The notes under the pieces: model-generated
What the model saw: the letters and a program-made list of their open reading frames with translations, nothing else
Databases searched by the model: none
Told to the model about the DNA's origin: nothing
In this document: piece by piece, positions 1-5,552 of the stretch
Layout: every line of letters starts with the position of its first letter
How positions within the stretch are numbered: position 1 is the first letter of the stretch
Assembly: GCA_018663485.1 (NCBI GenBank)
Contig: JABJQI010000079.1
Location: 1-12,166, forward strand
Reading direction: 5' to 3'
DNA: 12,166 bases
DNA from: Opitutia bacterium
GTDB taxonomy: Bacteria; Verrucomicrobiota; Verrucomicrobiia; Opitutales; Coraliomargaritaceae
Program-made: the position numbers and the translations under genes

Positions 1-1550
1 AAGTGATCCAAGATATTTTGCCACTCCGCCGCCAACGGATCGTTGAGAGCAAACTCTTCGTTCATATCGAGCAGCGTCTGGCAGCTCCATTGTATCAGAG
101 AAATGGTAAAATTAACGTCCTGCCCACGGCCAGCAGGATACTCGGGCGACCAACTATACTTGATATGAATCGTGCCATCCTCCGATTTGACCGGATTATC
201 TTTCAAGTAATGACGATAACTATTCACAGTTTGCCTTAGCACGGGGAAGACACCGTCGCGCATCCGCTCACGATCGCCCGCATATTCGCAATGCAGCCAA
301 TAGTTATGCATGATCCATGCCAGCATATCGGGAACCACCTCGCCAATCTGCGCATCCATATCCTGCGGGAAGAGTGTCGCCACATTCGCGCTATCCTTCC
401 AATGAGCAGGACCATTCTTGGCTAAGTTGCCCGCATACTTATCAATATTGTTCCCCAACGATTCGCCGACCGACATGCGATTAGCAGTCAGGTGCGTCCA
501 ATAGATCAGTTGCACATTGAGATCGCCCCAAACCATTGGCCAAAATGTCTTATGATACCATGGCCCCATCAAATCAAGAATCGGGCCGTTCTCACGCATC
601 GCCGAACCGAGCTTATACATTTGTATCCAATAAAAGGCTTCTTTCTCGGGATCGTTAAGCGTCAGGAAACTCTGTGGATAATAGTCATGCCACCACTGTT
701 GATGTGAGATAAGGAAAGTCTTCGAGCTCAGTAAGTCCCGTGCCGTGATTAAGTTTTGAGTTACCTTTTCTAAACTATCTGCTTCGGGATAACTATGATG
801 AATACTGGCGATCATAATTTGGCGCGCATCCGCTGCGCCACGAACCTCCCAACCCGTCGTCGTCTCTCCCCGATGCTGATACAATGGCTGTAGGCAAAAC
901 TTCATGCCATTCTTCTCACTCAATACAGGATCCGGAGCCGATGGATACGGCGCCTCACGCATGGCTTTCCAAATACCATCCGCCTTGGGGCCGCCACCTT
1001 GGTCTAAGACCTTACGAACTGATGAAAACGGTTTATCCGGATGCCATGTGATTTCAACAGACTCATTCTCCGCATCCGTTTCAAAATAGATCACATCTTC
1101 TAAACTATGACTGATCCCTCGCACACGATAAGAGCCCTCGGTGGTAGTAATCACTCCCGTCATTTCGGCATTCCATAAATCAAGACGCAGATCCGCGTCA
1201 ATAATGTCGCCCTTCGACTTGAGATCAAAATGCCCGAGCGGTAAGCGTCCGCGGTAGATCCAAAGCATGTCCTGACCTTCATACTGCTCACGGTGGTCGT
1301 AATAATCGTGACGTCCCGCATAGATCGAGATGACATTACGCGCTGCTTCCTTAGGTTGATAAAAAAGAAAGCCTACATTGCCATTACCAGTATAGGGCGC
1401 ATTTTCCCAGCGATTGGGCACACGATCCCAGACCATGTCATGCTGCCCAAGGAAGGCCTCGTAATCGACCGACGATTGAGCTGACAGGTTTAACAGGAAA
1501 GAGAGTGCCACCGCAGCGGCGGCAAAAAAATGACGCGGTGATTTCAACAT
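1..1550 (-). CDS. GH95-like secreted glycoside hydrolase (alpha-L-fucosidase family), 3' end missing
   Basis: An open frame runs from the ATG at 1548-1550 to the window edge (516 codons, no stop), so the C-terminus is outside. Residues 1-24 form a signal peptide (basic start, Ala-rich hydrophobic core, LSA before Q25), implying export. The N-terminal part has the 'YTGNGNVGFLFY' signature like the 'lPiGNGrlGamv' segment of GH95 beta-domains. The middle has W-G-D343-L-N345-V-Q-L-I-Y-W, matching the GH95 'N-I-N-x-x-M-N-Y-W' segment that carries the base-activating asparagines. E470 sits in 'SWSPEY', matching the SPE motif of the GH95 general acid. In Bifidobacterium AfcA the catalytic set is N421, N423, E566 and D766; the last would lie beyond the edge here. 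The first asparagine appears as Asp343. GH95 enzymes release alpha-1,2-linked L-fucose or L-galactose by inversion. A DUF5703-type or other (alpha/alpha)6 relative is the alternative. It follows the 1623-2027 frame after 72 bp and has no Shine-Dalgarno sequence. Confidence 0.75.
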   Translation of the reverse strand, partial: MLKSPRHFFAAAAVALSFLLNLSAQSSVDYEAFLGQHDMVWDRVPNRWENAPYTGNGNVGFLFYQPKEAARNVISIYAGRHDYYDHREQYEGQDMLWIYRGRLPLGHFDLKSKGDIIDADLRLDLWNAEMTGVITTTEGSYRVRGISHSLEDVIYFETDAENESVEITWHPDKPFSSVRKVLDQGGGPKADGIWKAMREAPYPSAPDPVLSEKNGMKFCLQPLYQHRGETTTGWEVRGAADARQIMIASIHHSYPEADSLEKVTQNLITARDLLSSKTFLISHQQWWHDYYPQSFLTLNDPEKEAFYWIQMYKLGSAMRENGPILDLMGPWYHKTFWPMVWGDLNVQLIYWTHLTANRMSVGESLGNNIDKYAGNLAKNGPAHWKDSANVATLFPQDMDAQIGEVVPDMLAWIMHNYWLHCEYAGDRERMRDGVFPVLRQTVNSYRHYLKDNPVKSEDGTIHIKYSWSPEYPAGRGQDVNFTISLIQWSCQTLLDMNEEFALNDPLAAEWQNILDH

Positions 1551-1622
1551 ACGATGCTATTCTTGAATAATTTGGAACCGATCTAAGATAATCAAATGGT
1601 TTTAAGGCTACAACTCAGTAAA
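1551..1622. other. intergenic gap before the GH95-like gene
   Basis: This 72-bp AT-rich spacer separates the TAG of the 134-aa frame from the ATG of the GH95-like gene. I see no stable hairpin followed by a T run and no purine-rich ribosome binding site. On the minus strand a TTGATT, 17 bases, then AATTAT arrangement could pass for a weak promoter, but it is too poor to call. Confidence 0.4.
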
Positions 1623-2027
1623 CTAAGAACTGACAACTAAGTCTCCAGATTGCACGTTGATAAACCACGCAGTGCTGCCCTTTGGAATACGTGCCTTAAC
1701 GTTCCAGATTTTACTATTCTTACCAGCGACTGGCTTCGAAAGCGGCGTCTGCACCCACGTCCGTGCCCCCGTGATACCATCATCAGTCGTTGATACGAGC
1801 TCGGCAGAATCAAGCGGCTTGATGGATCGAAACGTGACTTCATATGAATTCCCCAGCTGCTTGGCTAACTTCAGGGTGCACCACGGAGTCGGGTTTCCTC
1901 GAATACTATCCGCAAATGCGTAGCTCTCGGGGCGATTCCATGCCGAACCATGCCCATGCCCCATTTTTGGCACGATCGACACCATAATGATGACGACCGT
2001 AGAAATTAAATAGCTGGGATTTTTCAT
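1623..2027 (-). CDS. small protein resembling the C-terminal end of an alpha/beta-hydrolase (esterase) with beta-sandwich tail; likely remnant
   Basis: The frame encodes 134 aa. Residues 1-19 are hydrophobic and might pass as a signal or anchor, but there is no clear cleavage site. Residues 16-42 (VSIVPKMGHGHGSAW, then PESYAFADSI) resemble the segment around the catalytic histidine of acetyl-xylan-esterase/prolyl-oligopeptidase-type hydrolases of Planctomycetes and Verrucomicrobia. H24 or H26 would be the catalytic His. The nucleophile elbow (GxSxG) and the acid are absent, so the piece cannot be an active hydrolase alone. Residues about 48-134 look like an all-beta tail (AELVSTTDDG, R-x-W, IPKGSTAWFINVQ, VVSS), paralleled at the C-terminus of the sulfatase at 5553-7451. 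It is in the same frame as the upstream sulfatase, separated by TAG plus four codons. Either it is a gene remnant left by a deletion, or a small secreted tail-domain protein starting at the ATG at 2025-2027. The family match is from memory of motifs, not a search. Confidence 0.5.
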   Translation of the reverse strand: MKNPSYLISTVVIIMVSIVPKMGHGHGSAWNRPESYAFADSIRGNPTPWCTLKLAKQLGNSYEVTFRSIKPLDSAELVSTTDDGITGARTWVQTPLSKPVAGKNSKIWNVKARIPKGSTAWFINVQSGDLVVSS

Positions 2028-2029
2028 CG

Positions 2030-2040
2030 ATAAAGAAGCC
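2030..2040. repeat. 11-bp direct repeat, copy 1 (downstream side of the EF-hand sulfatase)
   Basis: The sequence ataaagaagcc overlaps the first base of the sulfatase stop codon complement and fills the gap to the next ATG. An identical copy lies at 3938-3948, on the upstream side of the same gene, so the two copies bracket the sulfatase. Eleven-base matches are expected by chance in 12 kb; only the placement in two short intergenic gaps makes it notable. Confidence 0.35.
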
Positions 2041-3893
2041 TATATTTCATCGGCAGTGATCAAATCATTCTCATCACTATCCAACTGCTTAAATTGCTGA
2101 TCATAAAAGTGCTGAATTTCATCGGCAGTGAGCTGATCATCTGCATCCGCATCTACAGACTTAAAATGAGGCACATCAAACTCTGAAACACTTAGCTGAC
2201 TATCGCCATTCTGATCTTTTACAGTGACTTGATTCAAAAACGGCGCGACATATTCCTCTTTGGTGACCTCACCATTTCCGTTCGCATCCATACGCTTAAA
2301 ACGCTCAGACCCAGCTGACTTCTCTTCGGCAGATGTCTTGTTTTTAATTTCAGCATCCGAAGTCGGCCCCTTCCAGGATCGTGCCTTACGAGAGGCTTTA
2401 GAACTCACATCAGGATCACCCTCATCGCCACCGCGTGCCATCATCGTTGGATAAAGTGTATCCCACCAATTATCATAGGACGCAGCCATATTCGAAACCA
2501 TTTCAGGGTTCGAATACGAGAGATCGTTCTCACAGGCGGGATCCTCCTTCACGTTGAACAAAGCCCAATGCCCCATAGGTGTGGCGCCCCAGTGAGTTTG
2601 TGCAGTTCCATTCGCATAGGTTGTCGTCGTTAGACCGTTATACACAGCACGCAGCGTAGTGCACTGGCTTTGAAATTCTTCACACGCGGGATCACCACAA
2701 GGTGCGCTACGCACGAGCAAGTAGTCGCCGCGGCGCGCGTTCACCATCGCATATTTATGCGACTCGGCCAAGCCGCTCGGCCAACGCCCTACGTGATGAA
2801 AGAGCATACGATCATCATGCCAGCTAATCTCATCCTTCGCCTCTAAGATCGGCATAAGACTGAACCCTTCAAGCTCCGACTGCAGCGCTTCTGGCACTTC
2901 AACACCAGCTAATTCACAAAGCGTAGGCAACACGTCGAGGTGTGCAGACAAATTGTTAACCATCCGAGGCTTCCAATGATTTGGCCAGCGCCAGAACGAC
3001 ATCGCGCGAGTGCCACCCTCCCAGGCAGTCGCCTTACAACCACGCATCCCTGCATTATAAACATCTAGCCCCTCAGTGACTCCGTTGTCATTAATGAATA
3101 ATATCACCGTATTGTCATCGCGGCCGGTCTCTTCCAGGAATTTCATAAGGCGTCCAACATTGTAATCGACGTTTTCAATCATCGCTAAATAGGCCGCATG
3201 TGTTTCGTTGAGCCCTTGTGCACGGAAAGGAGCGATAAAGCTCTCAGGCGCTGCAAGCGGCGTGTGTGGCGAATACGTTGCAAGGTAACAGAAGAAGGGT
3301 TGATCGCCACTTTCCTCAATAAACGTCATCGCTTCATCGAAGAAGATATCTTCACGGAACCCCTTACGCTGCGTGCGCACATTATTACGAATAATTTCAG
3401 GATCAAAGTGCTTGCGCGGGCCCATTGGATTGGTCGAGCACCAGTCGAAGCCACGATAGCTTGGTGCATAGCCCTTTGAACCGCCGAGGTGCCACTTACC
3501 GATAAACCCGGTCTTATAGCCTGCAGTCTTCAAGAGATCTGGTAACGTCACTGCTTCTGCATTGAGATGCTCGCGTGGGATCAATGTATGTGTCACTCCA
3601 TTACGAAACTCATGCATCCCGGTCAGCAAGGCCGCACGTGTCGGCGAGCAAGATGGGCTTACGTAGAAGTTGTCCATGCGCACACTCTCGTCATGCAGAC
3701 GATTGATATGTGGCGTCTGCAAATACGGATGCCCATGACGTTGAAGATCACCGTAACCCTGATCATCCGTCAGGATGAAAACGATATTCGGCTTCGTGGC
3801 GGATTCGCCTGCGTTCACAGACGGAAAACCGAGTATTAACAAGGAAGAAGCGCTTAGTAATAAAGCCTTAAAAGTCGTTTGTAAGATAGCCAT
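2040..3893 (-). CDS. secreted S1-family sulfatase with four C-terminal EF-hand calcium-binding loops
   Basis: A 617-aa exported formylglycine sulfatase that should hydrolyse sulfate esters, probably on a sulfated polysaccharide. Residues 1-28 form a signal peptide ending in VNA. Active-site residues are visible: metal ligands D43-D44, C82 in CSPTR (the cysteine converted to formylglycine), K133 and H135 in GKWHL, H210 in SPHTP, D269-N270 and K287. The core runs to about residue 490. A charged Ser/Lys-rich linker and four canonical 12-residue EF-hand loops follow, starting at D536, D560, D581 and D605. The protein ends one residue after loop 4, so that loop lacks its exit helix. Calcium may stabilise the tail or mediate attachment in seawater. 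The next frame starts 12 bp downstream in the same phase. No Shine-Dalgarno precedes the ATG. Substrate and sulfatase subfamily cannot be told from motifs. The maturing enzyme is not in this window. Confidence 0.93.
   Translation of the reverse strand: MAILQTTFKALLLSASSLLILGFPSVNAGESATKPNIVFILTDDQGYGDLQRHGHPYLQTPHINRLHDESVRMDNFYVSPSCSPTRAALLTGMHEFRNGVTHTLIPREHLNAEAVTLPDLLKTAGYKTGFIGKWHLGGSKGYAPSYRGFDWCSTNPMGPRKHFDPEIIRNNVRTQRKGFREDIFFDEAMTFIEESGDQPFFCYLATYSPHTPLAAPESFIAPFRAQGLNETHAAYLAMIENVDYNVGRLMKFLEETGRDDNTVILFINDNGVTEGLDVYNAGMRGCKATAWEGGTRAMSFWRWPNHWKPRMVNNLSAHLDVLPTLCELAGVEVPEALQSELEGFSLMPILEAKDEISWHDDRMLFHHVGRWPSGLAESHKYAMVNARRGDYLLVRSAPCGDPACEEFQSQCTTLRAVYNGLTTTTYANGTAQTHWGATPMGHWALFNVKEDPACENDLSYSNPEMVSNMAASYDNWWDTLYPTMMARGGDEGDPDVSSKASRKARSWKGPTSDAEIKNKTSAEEKSAGSERFKRMDANGNGEVTKEEYVAPFLNQVTVKDQNGDSQLSVSEFDVPHFKSVDADADDQLTADEIQHFYDQQFKQLDSDENDLITADEI
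2046..2288 (-). other. EF-hand repeat region of the sulfatase
   Basis: This stretch encodes residues 536-616, four EF-hand loops: DANGNGEVTKEE, DQNGDSQLSVSE, DADADDQLTADE and DSDENDLITADE. Each has acidic or Asn ligands at positions 1, 3 and 5 and Glu at 12, so all four look competent for calcium. Loop starts are 24, 21 and 24 residues apart, shorter than in calmodulin, as is common in bacterial dockerin-like and secreted EF-hand tails. Loop 2 is the most divergent. Confidence 0.88.
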
Positions 3894-3937
3894 GCAAGAA
3901 GACTGTTAATAGTAACATCAGGAGCAACTACAAGCCA

Positions 3938-3948
3938 ATAAAGAAGCC
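3938..3948. repeat. 11-bp direct repeat, copy 2 (upstream side of the EF-hand sulfatase)
   Basis: This is the second exact copy of ataaagaagcc, 45 bp before the sulfatase start on the minus strand. It is embedded in a local direct repeat of aagcca at 3932-3937 and 3944-3949 (period 12). It could be a recombination scar or a regulatory element; the sequence does not decide. Confidence 0.35.
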
Positions 3949-3959
3949 AGCAGCACGCA

Positions 3960-3980
3960 GATCATAAAGTGATCAGATCA
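3960..3980. repeat. GATCA/TGATC inverted repeats just after the sulfatase stop
   Basis: Three five-base units alternate: gatca at 3960-3964, tgatc at 3970-3974 and gatca at 3976-3980. They give one hairpin with a five-base loop and an overlapping near-perfect palindrome with a one-base centre. The block sits directly downstream of the stop codon of the 3982-5547 gene, in the 88-bp gap before the next sulfatase. The stem is AT-rich and lacks a T run, so it is a weak terminator candidate at best. It could also be a protein-binding dyad. Confidence 0.3.
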
Positions 3981-3981
3981 A

Positions 3982-5547
3982 TTAATTTATGGATGGGCGA
4001 TGAATCGACCCGCGATAATCATTCGCTGGGGTGTAATCGGGATGCGCAACTGGCATCACCGCTCCAGACATTTCACGCCAGTCGTGCAGCAGGTGGGTCA
4101 GTTCCTCGGCTAACTCAGGCATCTCAGTCGCCAAATCATGCTGCTCGCCGATGTCATCGCGCAAGTTGTAGAGCTCCACCTTTCCTGTTTCAAACACTTC
4201 GACCAGTTTGAAGTCGCCACGACGCACCGCGCCAGCGGGCCCCATCGTATTAATGTGATGATAGTGCGGGTAATGGAAATAAATCGCCTCGCGATCGAGC
4301 GATTCTTTTTTCCCAATCAGCAGTGGCTGAAGACTCACGCCGTCGAGATGCTGCTCTGGCCGAAGTGGTAGGCCTGCCAGTTGGAGGATTGTCGGATAGA
4401 TGTCAGTGCTGATCGCTGGTTCTGCAATCTGCTGCCCCGCTTTGACCACACCGGGGAGTTTAATGATGAGTGGTGATCGGATGCCCCCCTCATAGACCCA
4501 CGCTTTGCCCGCGCGCAGCGGGAAGCACGACGTCGGTGACATTGCCCCTGATCCTGTGGAAAGCCCGCCATTGTCGGACAGGAATACGATCAGGGTATCT
4601 TGCTCCAAACCAAGTGATTTCACTCGGCCCAGAATGCGGCCGATATTTTCATCCATGCTTTCGACCATGCAGGCATACGCGGCATTGTCCTGATGTGCAT
4701 GTGTGAGGCTTTGGTGATCAGGGAGCGCGTCTTGCATCGTGGCATTGAGCCCCATTGCCTTTGCTTTCTTCTGATACTTTTGCAACTTATCTTTGCGCGG
4801 CTGAATCGGAGTATGCACGGTGTAATACCACATATTCAAAAAGAACGGCTGATCATTGTCAGCTTGCGCCTCCAGAAATCCGATCGCACGATCCGTCAAT
4901 ACATCGGTGAGATAGTCGCCTGCTTTGCCGTCTTCGAGATCCGGCACATCGTATGCCGGGTGCGTGGTGCCTTGATACGGATAATAAAAAGAATTGGGAT
5001 GCCCTCCCCGATGCCCGGCGATGTTCACATCAAAGCCACTCGCCTGCGGGAAATGATCACGACTGGTATCGTGATGCGCCTGCAAGTGCCACTTACCAAT
5101 ATGAGCAGTGGTATAGCCCGCACCCTGCAAGGCTTCTGCCAGCGTCGTATCTTCGGGCGGCATATTACCAACAATCTCCGGTGGCATCAGCTGATGATCG
5201 GGGCCTTTGGGGCCGTTGTAGCCACTGTGATTAGTCAACCCGATCCGACTCGGATACTTACCGGTCAGAATACTCGCGCGCGTAGGCGAGCAGACTGGAT
5301 TAGCAGCATACGCATCTGTAAAAAACGCCCCTGCTTTAGCCAGCGCATCGACATTGGGGGTTTCATAAAATGTGCTGCCAGTCACGCCCAGATCCGCCCA
5401 GCCCAAATCATCGATCAAAAAGAGGATGATATTGGGCCGCTTCACAGCTGCGCGCGCGGAAGGCATCGCAGCAAGCGTTGAAATCGAGGGCACCAGCAAC
5501 ACTAGGAGTGCGGCGCTTTTGAGCTGGGTATATTTTGAACTTAACAT
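3982..5547 (-). CDS. secreted S1-family sulfatase, compact form
   Basis: A 521-aa exported arylsulfatase-type enzyme for sulfate ester hydrolysis. An N-terminal hydrophobic stretch ends in alternative Ala-rich signal peptidase sites around residues 27-34. Visible active-site residues: D46-D47, C86 in CSPTR (formylglycine site), K152 and H154 in GKWHL, H245 in TVHTP, D325-N326 in SDNGG, and K348 in RAGKAW followed by YEGGIRSP. The C-terminal subdomain (FKLVEVFETGKVELYNLRDD) is the usual four-stranded sheet region with the 'LYNL.DD' signature, and the protein stops without any added domain. The GHRGGHPNS segment followed by PDLEDGKAGDYLT is typical of carbohydrate-acting S1 sulfatases. The start lies only 5 bp beyond the stop of the upstream sulfatase and lacks a ribosome binding site, so translational coupling is likely. 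Substrate position is unknown. Confidence 0.93.
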   Translation of the reverse strand: MLSSKYTQLKSAALLVLLVPSISTLAAMPSARAAVKRPNIILFLIDDLGWADLGVTGSTFYETPNVDALAKAGAFFTDAYAANPVCSPTRASILTGKYPSRIGLTNHSGYNGPKGPDHQLMPPEIVGNMPPEDTTLAEALQGAGYTTAHIGKWHLQAHHDTSRDHFPQASGFDVNIAGHRGGHPNSFYYPYQGTTHPAYDVPDLEDGKAGDYLTDVLTDRAIGFLEAQADNDQPFFLNMWYYTVHTPIQPRKDKLQKYQKKAKAMGLNATMQDALPDHQSLTHAHQDNAAYACMVESMDENIGRILGRVKSLGLEQDTLIVFLSDNGGLSTGSGAMSPTSCFPLRAGKAWVYEGGIRSPLIIKLPGVVKAGQQIAEPAISTDIYPTILQLAGLPLRPEQHLDGVSLQPLLIGKKESLDREAIYFHYPHYHHINTMGPAGAVRRGDFKLVEVFETGKVELYNLRDDIGEQHDLATEMPELAEELTHLLHDWREMSGAVMPVAHPDYTPANDYRGSIHRPSIN

Positions 5548-5552
5548 GTAAA

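Noticed and set aside
1565..1605. Possible promoter before the GH95-like gene (TTGATT, 17 bases, AATTAT on the minus strand)
   Set aside because: The -10 match is poor, and such pairs are frequent by chance in AT-rich spacers.
3960..3980. Rho-independent terminator between the two sulfatases
   Set aside because: The stem is only five AT-rich base pairs with no following T run; kept only as a low-confidence repeat.
4693..5481. 262-codon open frame on the plus strand inside the 3982-5547 sulfatase
   Set aside because: It lies wholly antisense to a sulfatase with all active-site motifs, encodes no recognisable domain, and is rich in Arg, Ile and His as expected of a shadow frame.
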